Numbered from the stretch's first letter, positions 1 to 10,520 are shown. The stretch: 17,350 bases of DNA from Cylindrobasidium torrendii FP15055 ss-10 (GCA_000934385.1 KN880821.1:1-17350), one strand, 5' to 3'. Notes: generated from the letters alone by a model not told the origin. Translations and numbers: made by a program.

Positions 1-8
1 TGCACGCT

Positions 9-85
9 TATTTGGGACCCCGGGGTCCTTATTAGGGACGGGGGGACGCCCACCCAGTACCCCCAGTACGGGGGGGTCCCAAATA
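9..85. repeat. GC-rich inverted repeat at left edge
   Basis: Positions 9-21 (TATTTGGGACCCC) are matched by the exact reverse complement at 73-85, giving 13-bp arms around a 51-bp G/C-rich centre. Inside the left arm, 15-28 is a perfect 14-bp palindrome (GGACCCCGGGGTCC). The centre also holds two copies of CCCAGTAC. It could be a hairpin, the end of a small mobile element, or a low-complexity promoter repeat. The sequence to the left of base 1 is not visible, so its limits are unknown. Confidence 0.6.
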
Positions 86-753
86 GACATTGCCAGCCAA
101 GGACGATGTCTGAGGCCTTAGATATATTTTGACGCTAGTTGAATTTCAATTATTGCTTGGCCTTACATAGGTAGTTAATAAGTTACGCCCGTCGAGCTTG
201 AGTAAACCCTCATAAAGCCAGCACAAACATATTCCTCGAGGACCGTGGTTCCACTTTGGCACTACCCAAACGCCTTTTCGTTCGTTCCGGAAATGCCGCC
301 AGGAATCCGGAGCTATCACGCTCCCTCGATCACACTCATTTCTTCACTCAGCCTCAGGAAACCTTGACCAGAACTCACGATCTTGTGACCAACTCGTGAC
401 CGTGTGTTTATCTGAGAATTTTCAGTTTTAACGTTGTTTTCAACCACCATGACATTGCCACTGGCAAAGTGAGTCGAATTACTTGGTTTGCCGTGTTCGA
501 TACGTAGTGCAGGAAAAGTTCAATCGAACAAGCTGCATGAACAAACGCTGAACTGACGCTTATCAACTGAGCGGTAGGGGCTTGAATGGTTCTGAGGCGA
601 TCCCATCATCGTTACAACCCGACGAGGCGATGCATGCCCGTATATCGAAGCGGACGGGCCCCACGGCTACTTCACACAATGAGAGGCTGTGACACGATGT
701 TTACGATGATGCTATACTATTTGCACAGTACACCCTGGCCTGGTCGCTCTGCC
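86..753. other. Upstream intergenic region of gene 1, no gene seen
   Basis: No reading frame of convincing length or recognisable protein motif is present on either strand. A short inverted repeat (TTGCCA-C-TGGCAA) lies near 453-465. The rest is unremarkable mixed-composition sequence that presumably contains the promoter of the hydrolase gene starting at 805. Confidence 0.5.
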
Positions 754-760
754 CTATAAG
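754..760 (+). promoter_or_regulatory. Possible TATA-like element of gene 1
   Basis: CTATAAG lies 45 bp upstream of the ATG at 805 and is followed by a pyrimidine-rich, A-containing leader. That spacing suits a fungal core promoter with transcription starting a few bases before the ATG. This is a motif match only. Confidence 0.4.
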
Positions 761-769
761 ACAGCCTCC

Positions 770-808
770 ATGCTCATCGACATTTTTCACAACATCATTC
801 GCCCATGA
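770..808 (+). promoter_or_regulatory. Possible upstream ORF overlapping the gene 1 start
   Basis: An ATG at 770 opens a 12-codon frame whose TGA stop (806-808) overlaps the main ATG (805-807) as ATGA. If the mRNA starts upstream of 770, this could lower or couple translation of the hydrolase. If the TATA-like element at 754-760 sets the start site about 30 bp downstream, the upstream ORF would not be transcribed. Confidence 0.3.
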
Positions 809-2985
809 TTTTGGCACTCTCTCCCATCTTGTTGGTGACCTCTCTCGTTGTGGCTCAGTCCAAGGTGCCGAAGTTCGATTGGAGCTCTGTAAGTTATTGA
901 AGCCATGCCCCGTGGCATCATGTTCCGACTATCCCAGATCCAACCGTCAGTCGGAAACCTTGAGTGGGAACCTTGCTATAGCACGTTCGAGTGTGGACGA
1001 CTCTCAGTGAGAACCTGACATTTTGAAATAGTGCTCCTAACTAACGTTAAACAAGGTTCCGTTCAACTACTCATCCCCCAATGACGGGACTGCAGTCATC
1101 GCACTCATTCGCCTTCCATCAAATGTGTCTTCCTCAGATGAGGGATATCGTGGGCCAGTGTTGCTCAACCCAGGTGGTCCTGGTGGTAGCGGTGTCGAGT
1201 TTCTTCTGGGCTTGAACAGCCGTATGATTGAGTCACTTTTTGGTTCGTCCTATGATCTTGTTGGCTTCGATCCGCGGGGTACGTTCTCCTTCCTACCAGT
1301 TCTCCGTATATGCTGATACCTCGAGAGGCATCGGACGTACGACACCACCCATCAGGTTCTACACGTCGGATTCCCAGCGTGACGAGTGGACCGCATCGCA
1401 ACCTTTGGTCACGAATAAGACGATTAACCCCAGCATTCTCGACGATAGTTGGTCCCATTTCAATGGTGTAGGAGACCTTGCTAAGGAGAATGACAATGAG
1501 GGCATTTTGCCGTATGTTTCTACCGACAACGACGCTCGGGACATGCTGTCCATCGTCGAAGCCATGGGTGACGAGAAACTGCAATATTACGGTGTTTCGT
1601 AAGTCTCCCGAATATGTCACCTTTGCTGTTGTACTGATCATTGACTAGGTATGGGACCGTTCTTGGGTCGGTGTTTGCGTCTCTTTTCCCTGTAAGTGCC
1701 CACACTACACACCTTGAGCTTCTTCTGATGCATAACAGGACAAGATTGAGCGAATGGTGCTCGATGGTGTTGTTCATGTTGAAAACTATTTCAAAGGTGA
1801 GTTGACTCGAATATCACCTCGATACCGTCTCCTACTAATGCTTACACCACAGGCATCTGGACACCCTTGCTCGAGTCTGCAGATGCCTCTCTTTCTATAT
1901 TTGCGAGCGAGTGCTTCGAAGCGGGTCCCAACGTCTGCGCCTTCCACGGGAACGCATCCTCGGCGGACCAGATTCTCCAGAGTGTCTTCGACCTCCTCGA
2001 TGCGGTTACGAAAGAACCCGTTCCTATCCCTGGACCCAACGGAAATGGTCGCTCGGTTGACTTTGCCATGTTGAAGTCAGCGCTTTTTGAATCATTGTAT
2101 CACCCACACAGCCTGTATCCCACTTTGGCACTGGGTCTCGCAGATCTGAAGGCCGGCAACGGCACCATCATATCTCTGCTAGACGGGAGCCTGAACAGCA
2201 GCATGGAAATATCGAACTTGGACCCTAACTTCGTGTACAATTCCGAGATGCAGTTGGAAGGACTGGTAGCTGTAGCGTGCTCCGATGCTGGCAGCGCGAT
2301 AAACTCTCTGGATGAGTTGGAGACAGAATACGAGGCAGCCGAGAAGCTCTCGTCATTTTCTGATAACCTCTTAACGATTGAAGCGGCGTGCGGGTACGAC
2401 ATACATATTAAAGCCCATTTCCTTGGGATGCTGATTACGTTTGCAGTGGATGGAAAGTTCGTCCGGAGGCAACCTTCAGAGGTATGCTTGTTCATATATT
2501 TCCCTTGCAGTACTGACGGGAGGCGCAGGTCCCATTGCCGCTGATAACACGAGCTTCCCGATCCTGTTCATTGGAAATACATTTGGTGAGATTAATCTAT
2601 GTCGCAGCTGCATGCCAGCATACTGATTTCCGCTTAGATCCCGTCACACCTCTTTCAGCGTAAGCAACTGCATTTCATCATGTGCAATGCATCTCTGACT
2701 TTCCACGAACTTTCCACAGAGCCAAGACCGTTTCCGCCAGCTTCCCAGGCTCAGTCGTCCTTGCGCAGAACTCGGGAGGGGTTTGTTAACCCTTATGCCA
2801 TGATCCACAGCAATGCTGACGACTCGCTTTAGCACTCCTCCTTGTCTGCTCCTTCCAATTGCAGCAGACAGTATTTTTTGGACTACTTCCTGAAGGGGTC
2901 GCTCCCCGAGCCTGGAACAACCTGCGAAGTCGATTTTGGAATTTTCAGCCCTCCTGGGAATGACACAGCGGGCCTTTACTTATAA
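805..2985 (+). CDS. Secreted alpha/beta hydrolase, TAP/peptidase S33-like
   Basis: Twelve exons give 538 aa: 805-888, 938-1006, 1056-1278, 1328-1598, 1649-1691, 1739-1796, 1853-2393, 2447-2481, 2529-2585, 2638-2659, 2720-2780 and 2833-2985. All introns are GT-AG and 47-60 nt long, and phases agree throughout. The start gives a clear signal peptide (about residues 1-17, MILALSPILLVTSLVVA). LNPGGPGGSG (88-97) is the oxyanion-loop motif, GVSYG holds the nucleophile Ser216, GNTFDPVTP holds Asp461, and His489 follows SGG. The C-terminal part from about residue 435 matches the TAP-like C-terminal domain (WKVRPE, then NTSFPILFIGNTFDPVTPL). Family members are secreted exopeptidases that remove di- or tripeptides or single residues from peptide N-termini; the exact specificity here is inferred, not shown. 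Several N-x-S/T sites fit a secreted glycoprotein. The gene converges on the GMC gene at 3115-5581. The splice model was built by hand, but the ordered motifs make the family very likely. Confidence 0.9.
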
Positions 2986-3114
2986 TCAACCCAAAACTAT
3001 TGATTTCTTGCTATGTGAAAGGGACATCGACTTGCGAACACTAATTTATGCACACGTACGGGATATATTGGAGCGGTCCATATTTACAAGGTTGCTATTT
3101 TGAAATTGACCTAC
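2986..3114. other. Convergent 3' spacer between genes 1 and 2
   Basis: Only 129 bp separate the two stop codons, and both genes must end transcription here. No clear AATAAA is visible on either strand. The sequence is AT-rich around 2990-3060. The 3' untranslated regions of the two genes probably overlap. Confidence 0.6.
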
Positions 3115-5581
3115 TTATCCTCTGTCTGCCTTCTTCCAGTCCGCCTTCATGATGTCCGCCGCATGCTCGCTCGCTGCGAACACCGCGCCAGCCTACATGC
3201 CAATGTCCATCAGCTTCAGATGACCGACACCACAACAAAGGCGTGGAAGCGCACCGTATGTCCCGACACGATGCTCGGAAATATCGATGCATCACACACC
3301 CTCAATTTTTTTATCCCATAAACTCTCAGCCTCGAGTCGACGACACCATCTTGCGCATGCGGTGCCATACGGCAGGTCGATGTTGGGTGGTATAACGTTT
3401 CAACGCGCCCCCGTACAAAGCGCTCGGCATCGGCGTCGTTTGCCTGGAGGGACGCGACATGGTCACACATAGGATGATCTTTGGGATCCATGATAGCCGC
3501 GAGTGGCTCGGTATTAACAAGCCTCAGCATCAGACGAAGTCCACGAGTGAGACGCTTGACATCCGATGGGTGCGCCAAATACCTGATCAACGTCAAAGAT
3601 GGGCTCAATGGGAAAATAAAACTATCACTGACTGTGGGTCAATCAATGGGGCGTCTCTCCAGTCCGCCGACTTGAGTGTGAGGCGGCCTACACTCAGTGG
3701 GCGTAACAATACAGCGCGAAGCCCATATGAACGCGGTCGAATTGGCACGCCGTGGTCCCTGTAGCCAAGGGTGCTGGCGAAGAGCTCCAGATCAGGTGCA
3801 GTGGCGTCGCTGGTGCACCATTCAAGCTCCTCTTTGTTGTCTCCGAAAAGCGTGGGATTGTCTGAGCGAACAAACGCCGCTGCTTCACCAATCTACAGTC
3901 CAGTGAGCTGGTGGTCACGATAAAAGTCAAGAAGGGTGTTCACGTTTGCAGTAAGCGGTCCTCGTCTCCAGACAAAATACACAATCAGAGCCTTGATGTA
4001 CCGGAATATTTCCAGAATGTTCAGTATCCTCGGCCTGATGAATACCGGGGCACTCTTCGTCTTGTCCAGGACGTTGATGTCGATGACCGGGTGGTCGACG
4101 AGGTGACTCCCGACACCAGGAAGGTCGTGAATAATAGGTATATCAAACTTGGCAAGCTCAGCACTAGGTCCAACGCCAGACAACATGAGAATCTATACTA
4201 GGATGAGAAGAGGGTGATGCGTAGAGAGGAAGACACACCTGTGGAGAGTGAACTGCTCCAGCGCTAGGAATATTTCAGGAGCCTGGTCAAGTGTTTGAGA
4301 ATGCGCACGCACGCTAGTACGACCTCTCGCCGCGCCTTGATTGTATATGTATGTTTCCCGCTCTTATCCGTAATCTCAACGCCAGTAGCACGCTTTTCAC
4401 CGTCCTCGGTCTCGACAATGATCCTCGTCACATTAGCGTGGATGGCTACCTTGAGGTTAGGACGTTGGAGGACATCGGGCGTAAGGTAAGCCGTTTCCGA
4501 AGAGACGCGCCTCCGCTCATTATCAATGTAGGTTACTGCGCAACCAGTCAGTGTATCACAGACCTAGCCACAGAAAGTACACACTCATCTAGTTCGATGT
4601 AAGCATTCTGCCAAAATAGTTGAAGCAAACTGTACACACCCGATTGACACCAACCTGACTCTCCGGTGCGTTGAAATCAGGGCTGAATGGAATGCCGACC
4701 TTCTGGCAAGCCTGCACAAATGCCTTCGACCAGCATTGCATGCCACTGTGGAAGCCAACAGTTACCGGTCCACCAACACCACGCTGAGAAATGTCTGCGC
4801 CTGGGTTTTTGCTGTCTTTGGCCTCGGAGACGGGAGCGTAATTCTCGAATTTCTTGAAATATCTGACAAAGTGTAAGGCAAGGTGGCGGGACATGTGCGC
4901 AAACGCACCGTTTGAAGTTGTCCCATCCCCATGCCTTATCTCCGGAGATGTCAGCCCATTCGTTGAAGTCACCAGGCGCGCCGTACTGAGCCCTTCAGAG
5001 AATGAGTGAGAAAGCGACGGGAATCGCGGGTACGCACATTTCCGCATTGATGGAAGAGCCTGGATTCGGTCAGCAATGGATAGCGTATAACTGCATTCCA
5101 AGAACGCACATCCGCCCAGCATCTTTCCTGTAACAAAATTAGACGTGCAATAACAAGCTAATTCATGACGCACCTCGCGGCCAAAATCGACGGCTCCCTG
5201 CAGCATGCGTCTGGGGTTCGGTATACAACTGATAGACCAAGCGCGGATTCTTGAACATAAGGGGGAATGCGACAGGAATTCTGCTGTAGATAGCAGACTT
5301 TCCACTGCACATGAATGAGCTTCGTTTGTGCGATGTTTGATGTTTTCGGACCTTCCGCCGGCTTCGAGTAGTAGGACGCGGGTTGCTGGATCTTCGCTCA
5401 AGCGCGCTGCGAGCACGCAACCGGCAGTGCCTGCAGCCAGAATTAGTGCACTGTCGACCGGTAGCGTCGAACACACACCTCCTCCGACGATGATAACGTC
5501 CCATTCATCGTGCGCGACATGCTCCAAGTTCGTCACCAGCTCGCGGTTTGCAGTAAGGATGCTGTGGAAGAGGGAAGCCAT
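3115..5581 (-). CDS. GMC FAD-dependent oxidoreductase (aryl-alcohol oxidase-like)
   Basis: Fourteen exons give 608 aa: 5581-5479, 5430-5352, 5304-5174, 5127-5110, 5059-5038, 4992-4909, 4862-4640, 4588-4585, 4535-4313, 4263-4239, 4192-3944, 3892-3633, 3582-3255 and 3192-3115. The FAD-binding Rossmann motif is VIIVGGGTAG (29-38) with the ribose-binding Glu in LLLEAGG (54-60). GKMLGGCSSINAEM (105-118) is GMC signature 1 and [16 protein letters not shown] (298-313) is signature 2. The catalytic His pair is H539 in YHPTSTCRM and H582 in VSGHT, 43 residues apart as in aryl-alcohol oxidases. Such enzymes oxidise alcohols (aryl, aliphatic or sugar) and pass electrons to O2 or quinones; the substrate cannot be read from the sequence. 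No signal peptide is visible before the FAD domain, which suggests an intracellular or non-classically exported protein. The first ATG is at 5581; the frame extends upstream only through a GTG. The length is normal for the family. The weakest point is the junction at 4640-4535 (see microexon). Confidence 0.9.
4585..4588 (-). other. Candidate 4-nt microexon in the GMC gene
   Basis: Between the exon ending at 4640 (codon for Arg in VGVNR) and the one starting at 4535 (..TYIDNE) lie about 104 bp, twice the usual intron size here. Placing the tetranucleotide ATGA (minus strand, 4588-4585) as an exon splits it into introns of 51 nt (4639-4589) and 49 nt (4584-4536). Both begin GTGTGT, end TAG or CAG, and have CTTAC or CTGAC branch-like sites 10-16 nt from the acceptor. 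The protein reads NR-MI-TYID. The alternative is a single 100-nt intron (donor at 4635), which reads NR-VL-TYID with the same length. Confidence 0.5.
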
Positions 5582-5870
5582 GATAGCTGGGTCCAAGTTT
5601 GACACTATCTGGTCTTATGTTCTATGACTGGGGGTCATGCGCGCACTACATGTTGATGAGAGAATTCGACATCAGATTTCATTCGGCCCGTGGTAACATG
5701 GACGTCAAGAGCAGAGTTCAATTTGGCTGTGGAGATGGGCGTCGGCATCTCAAGCCGGAACCCGATCAGTGTCGACGCGAGCACGTGGTCTCCACCCCGG
5801 ACAGCGGTTCGGCTTTCACCGGTGCCGGCGCATTTGTGTAGTGCAAGAAGACTATTTAAATATTGAACAT
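5582..5870 (-). promoter_or_regulatory. Putative promoter region of the GMC gene
   Basis: This is the sequence directly upstream of the minus-strand ATG at 5581. The AT box TATTTAAATA at 5854-5863 is about 270 bp upstream and is the only strong TATA-like sequence. Short upstream ATGs occur on the minus strand between about 5600 and 5640. Assignment is by position. Confidence 0.3.
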
Positions 5871-7673
5871 TTTTCAGAATATCTGTACATACATCTTTGC
5901 AATGCAGAGTTTGTGCAACATAGACCTTAGGCTGCCAAGACGCGATCCAAGTTGAGAGCTCGAGCGGACTGCCTTTTACACGGTTCTAGTCAGTAATATA
6001 CGAATTTATATGTAAATATAATATAGCCTAGGTACAGCTGCGCAACTCGCGAATAATTGAATAGCGGTGGCAGACTGGAACCGTGAGAAAAGATCGAAGG
6101 TTAACAGTCTTCACAAAGTAGCTACGGGGATAGATAAAAGACAATCTCCCTTGACCCAGAACCATCTCAGAACAGTATGACAGTGCGACTGTAACTCGAT
6201 CCGATGCCCAGCAAAAATTCGAAGCCTCTGCCCACTGCCCAGCCGCATGGGAACAACGATAACAAGGTGTATAGCATCTCTAGACAATATAAGTGTATCG
6301 TGGACTCATAATCATGGATCTGAGGACTCGAGTACGCACGTCGCAGGTGGCTATGATCGAAGCTCAATCACATCGTCATGTGACTTGAGGCGCGAACAAT
6401 GAATACGCGTATACACTGCGCGCCTGGTGTATATATCATTGCTGATTTCACTTTCGCAATTCCATTAAAGTTAGATCAGACATGAATGCTTTTGCGATTC
6501 ATCGCAATATAACATTTGAAGGCTTTAATAGCCGACAGGTTGTTCTCCCAAGAAATGTTGTGCTGGAGGAAATACCATGAGACACATGTAAAAGTCGCCG
6601 AGAAGTACATGCTTGCGAAACGCGCTGCAAGGTATGCCCGATGCTCTAGTCATATCCGCTATACATCTTCAACTGTACACCCAGATCGGCCAAGATAGTA
6701 TGTGACCTCGTCCTCATACTACGGCCGGAGGACAGTCAGAGTGAGCTGAAGATATGTGATGGTTACTGTCGGTCTAAGCATAGCGACAGATACTAGTACG
6801 AGCTCCTATTATCATTGCACGCCCCTGCCATCAGTACATAATGTTTACTCTCAACAGACAGGACGTGTCGTCTTGTGACGGCCCGGTGTTCCAGTTTTCT
6901 GGATCCTGGCAGCTTCTTGAATTTTAAGTTGTAGAAATTGTGCCTCCAGATTAGGATTCGATAAGTATGCTGTGCTGCTGCCGCGAGGCTTGGGCACTAA
7001 CGATGCCCTCTCATTACTCTGAATGAATTAGTCTGCTCTTGCAAATAACAAGCATATGCGGGCCGCAATTATTGCCCATGCGATGCCTATAACGGAGGCC
7101 GATGGTCATATTTACACGTAACGGTGCACAATGCAGTCCAACCAGGCAGTGAATGCCAGAAGTAATGGATACAAGGTCCCACTGCCTACTGAATAGAAAA
7201 AAGACTTCCTCTCAAGGCATTTAGGCGCTTCCAAGGGATCCCGGAATTGACCTGCTGCCTAGCTCAGAGCCATCGGATATATTCGACCTACATGACGAGC
7301 GTAAAGCATATGTATCGATCGACAAGTCTTCGCGACGTCGTAGGAAACGTGCTCGGTTCAAAAGGTCCCCGTAGCTCCTAAAACGCCGCTTCTCGGTTCG
7401 ATTGAGGTGGACGGCAGCAGGCAACCAGCATATGCACCCGCCTTTGGTATGAGTAGAACACCGAAAAGCATACTCCTGGGCACGACCAGCTCGTATACAA
7501 GCCAGCAGCCGGCAAACGAGACCGAATACTCGGCGAAGTTGAGTGGGTGTATCTGTGGGCGAGAGCGTTTGCAGGAATGTATGGGCCGGAGGGGAAATGG
7601 CGTGTGCATACAGTGTGCACTGTACCACTTGGCCTGAGGGCCTCACGTATAGTTCCGCGCAGGATAAAGGCCC
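5871..7673. other. Intergenic stretch, no supportable gene
   Basis: Open frames exist on both strands (the longest about 140 codons, minus strand 7646-7221) but several overlap each other in different frames. None shows a recognisable family, signal peptide or sensible splice chain, and some lack an ATG. I see no tRNA, rRNA, transposase fragment or long terminal repeat. The sequence is AT-richer from 5870 to 7200. A small untranslated RNA or a degraded element cannot be excluded. Confidence 0.5.
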
Positions 7674-8075
7674 TCACGGCCGCAGCGGCGATCCCGGGCT
7701 AAGGATTCTCACAGGAAATGGGCCATGAGGCAAAGACGAGGCAGGGAATGGATTTGAGGCGATCTGGGCGCAAGAAACGAACGTGAGCGGCCATACTAAG
7801 TAAGTGCATGAATAGTAGGAGCGTTTTCGCAAGTAAAGTAGTAGTAGGAGCATTATGTCGGTCCATGAGACGATATATGGTGTGAGTAACAAACAATGCT
7901 TATAAAAATGACAACAGAGATGAGAGAAAGAAGGAAAAGGCGGCCACAACGCCGTTATGATGGATGCTAGGTTTCCGAGCAAGTCGTGTGCATAGTACAG
8001 CGCGCCAGGGCACGCGGGGGGAAGATGGTGGCTGCGATAACAAGATCCGTGGCGCAGTGAATCGATGAGGAGAGC
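7674..8075 (-). other. 3' flank of the Zn2Cys6 gene, with an alternative-tail reading frame
   Basis: Downstream of the stop at 8078-8076 a 48-nt GT-AG segment (8079-8032, donor AG|GTAGGC) could be spliced out. This would join the gene to a frame that stays open to a TGA near 7674. The resulting tail of about 120 residues is Leu/Cys/Tyr-rich, resembles no family I know, and the segment lacks a good branch site near the acceptor. I treat it as 3' untranslated sequence. Two direct copies of AGTAGGAGC lie near 7815-7855. Confidence 0.35.
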
Positions 8076-8908
8076 CTACCTCCGATCGGGATCGCTATAC
8101 CGCCGGGACGAATGGGTGGTCTCTGGTGGTTGGGGCGGGGGCGGGGGCGGCGGGAACTGCCGAACTGTGCCGTATGTAGGAGGCGGGGGCGGAGGTGTAT
8201 GCCGATGCACAATGGATGGTGGGTGCCGGCTAGATGATGAATAATCGTGATGCGCTGCACTTCGAGATGCCCCTGGAGTGTGGGATGTATATGATCCCGA
8301 TGCTGGAGGCGGCAGCGAACGTGAGGGCGATGGAGGTTGCGTTGAAGACGAGGGACCGGCTGCCGGCCCGCCTGGCCCGTACGTTGAGGAACCATAGCCG
8401 CCGGACCCGGACCCAGATCGGTGGTGGTAGGCGTATGATGACGGCGCAGCGCTGGGGCCCGACGCGGAGTAGCCCGACGGCTGCGCATAGGTGCTGCCAC
8501 TGAACGGCGCGTAGGAGGACGATGGGCCCGACGGTGCACTCGAAGGAGGGGCCGTCAAGCGCTGGACAAGGGCTTCAAGATGTTCCACACGCGCACGGAG
8601 ATCATCATATTCTTGTCGCGACACGTATTTGTCGGTAGGCTCAGCCGGGCTCCAGACGCACTTGTGCTGCTCTCCCCGACGCGAGCAAGGTTGGCAAGGT
8701 TGGTTCCGGTCACATCGTATCTTTCGGCGCTTGCACTCTGAAAGGAGCACCGTCAGTCGCGCTCGCGGTCGATTCTGGTTGGGCACGCACCTGTGCAACT
8801 CAACGCCTGACGTTTCCGTTTCTTCTTTGGTGGCTCCTGTTCCCTCTCCTCTTCTTCATCCTCTTCTTCATCGGGGTACAGGCTGCGAATCGACGGCAGA
8901 GCCTGCAT
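8076..8908 (-). CDS. Short Zn2Cys6 (Gal4-type) transcription factor
   Basis: Two exons, 8908-8791 and 8737-8076, with one 53-nt intron, give 259 aa. Residues 13-23 are strongly acidic (DEEEDEEEERE) and 28-33 (KKKRKR after PP) form an SV40-like nuclear localisation signal. Cysteines at 38, 41, 48, 54, 57 and 66 give the exact CX2CX6CX5CX2CX8C pattern that binds two zinc ions and contacts CGG-type half-sites. The intron splits the codon of E40 inside the zinc cluster. Residues 79-101 (SRQEYDDLRARVEHLEALVQRLT) form a short coiled coil for dimerisation. The rest is Ser/Gly/Pro/Tyr-rich with poly-proline runs and ends in RRYSDPDRR. The large fungal-specific regulatory domain (usually several hundred residues) is absent. 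The start is the first ATG after a pyrimidine-rich leader. Targets are unknown; none of the neighbours is an obvious partner. Confidence 0.85.
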
Positions 8909-8975
8909 CGGAGGCAGGAAACAGGCGAAAGAGAAAAAAGGTTTTATGTCCTGCCTGGTCTTGTTGTTATAAGGG
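8909..8975 (-). promoter_or_regulatory. Putative core promoter of the Zn2Cys6 gene
   Basis: Read on the minus strand, TTATAA (8968-8973) lies about 60 bp upstream of the ATG. It is followed by a long pyrimidine tract (about 8912-8942) running to just before the start codon, a layout common at fungal transcription start sites. This is a motif-and-position call only. Confidence 0.4.
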
Positions 8976-9881
8976 GCGGTCGGTGCATATGAAACACTGC
9001 AATAACCTTTCCGGTATCTCCGTCAATCTCCAGCTAGGAGTGCGGAGAGTACGGAATTGGCCCGGTGATAGCACTTTTCAACTGCAGGAGTCGAACGCCC
9101 GGGCAAAAGGAAAGGCACCGTGAACGCCGTCCGTGTTATACGCCAATGGCTTCTTTGAATCCAGGAAGAGAGATAATCTGCAGCTTTGAGCAGTTGCCCC
9201 CCAAACGGATGCCGCTCCCAGACTCCGTCATCCGAGTACACAATGTGTGCCTGGGATTACCCAGTGGTCGTTAACGCAACGAGAATATCACCGGCACAAT
9301 CTCTCGGTTTGGTAAGTCTTTCTCCTGCCGAGCCCTCAAGCTTTTTAAAAAGCTGGCTCTCACTACTGCGCCACCTTTTCCACGGATCGCGTACTTTTGC
9401 CGACGCCGGTCGGGATCACGTCGGGATACTAATGTTATTCCAACGGCGTTCCTGGGGTTGAGGGCGTTCCTTACGATCATCGTCGGGTTTTAGCGAGACC
9501 GAAAAGGAAAGGTCAAAGAGAGCCAAAGAGCTATCAACATCACATCCATCTCTGTAGGTCATTTGCAGTCGACGTGAAGCGCACTCACGACGCCGCGATT
9601 CAAGCGATCTACCAGTCTCTAAGTTTGTGCGATGTCTCTGCATTCCCTAAGTTTGAAACAGGATGGACACTGTCAGTCGGGCTTCAAAATGTCGGAAAAT
9701 GGATGGCGTCGGCGTAAATGCTAGGACGCTTCTCGGGCAGCCATGGCTAGCAGTGGCAAACTTGTGAGTTGCTGGCTGATCGAGCGTATTGTTCATTGAA
9801 GTGGTAAGTAGACAATATTCGAAGGGGCTATTGAATCTGATCTTTATTGCTTGTCGATAGAGCCGTCTGTCAACAGCATAA

Positions 9882-9901
9882 GGGTGAACCTGGGTGAACC
9901 C
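9882..9901. repeat. Two-copy 10-bp tandem repeat
   Basis: GGGTGAACCT at 9882-9891 is followed directly by GGGTGAACCC at 9892-9901, one base different. It is short and of unknown meaning. Confidence 0.7.
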
Positions 9902-10520
9902 GGAGGCGTGGTTGAGGTGCGACATCTCAAACGTCGCGACTCCATGGAGAGGAACCATTTCGTGGGTAGTGCCTGCTGCGCGCATGTGCTACTGAACTCA
10001 TGAGGCCTGAGCACGACATTGGCCAAGTAAGTATATACGAAGACGGCTTGTGCAAGGGCACAAAAGTGCACACTCAATCGCAAGATGACTGTACGTGCAC
10101 TAGAAGCCAGCAGGCCACTCTTGAGTCTTATGGGACGTGTATGATCCATGTTGTGGAGCCTGCTATGCCGCGATATCAACAACTTCAAGTGGTACAATCA
10201 ACAGAGTGCATGAGCCAGGCATCAGCAGCGCGCCACTCGGCGACAATGGTTTAAATAAGTTCACGATCATTCATTCTCAAGGAATGATGGAGTTAGCTTA
10301 GACTTTGACGTATGAATTTCTGGCAGATGCCAAACAGAGCGGTTGCAAACTTACTTAGCAGACAGGCGCGCCATAACAGCTTCGATTTGATTCACCAAAG
10401 TAAAACTCCAGTCCAAACCTAGGGGAACATTGAGCAGGTGACCGCGTTGTTGCCGTTTAGATAAGTATTGTGGGCCCGAGGCCACTGATCAACCCGGCCC
10501 CAGTGATGTCAAGGTGCTCT

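Noticed and set aside
4585..4640. Frameshift in the GMC gene after VGVNR
   Set aside because: Two splice solutions (a microexon or a 100-nt intron) both restore the frame and keep the protein length.
5581..5605. Longer N-terminus for the GMC protein starting at 5605
   Set aside because: The codon at 5605-5603 is GTG, not ATG. The first ATG is at 5581 and leaves a full FAD domain.
7221..7646. 141-codon open frame on the minus strand in the gene-poor region
   Set aside because: It overlaps other open frames, has no recognisable domain, and has no convincing splice neighbours or promoter.
8234..8503. 89-codon open frame on the plus strand
   Set aside because: It is antisense to the Ser/Pro-rich tail of the Zn2Cys6 gene; it is a by-product of GC-rich codons.
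9050..9170. Possible tRNA on the minus strand, from a GTTCGACTCC B-box-like match near 9087-9096
   Set aside because: The flanking bases do not form a T-stem, and no matching A-box or acceptor stem is visible upstream.
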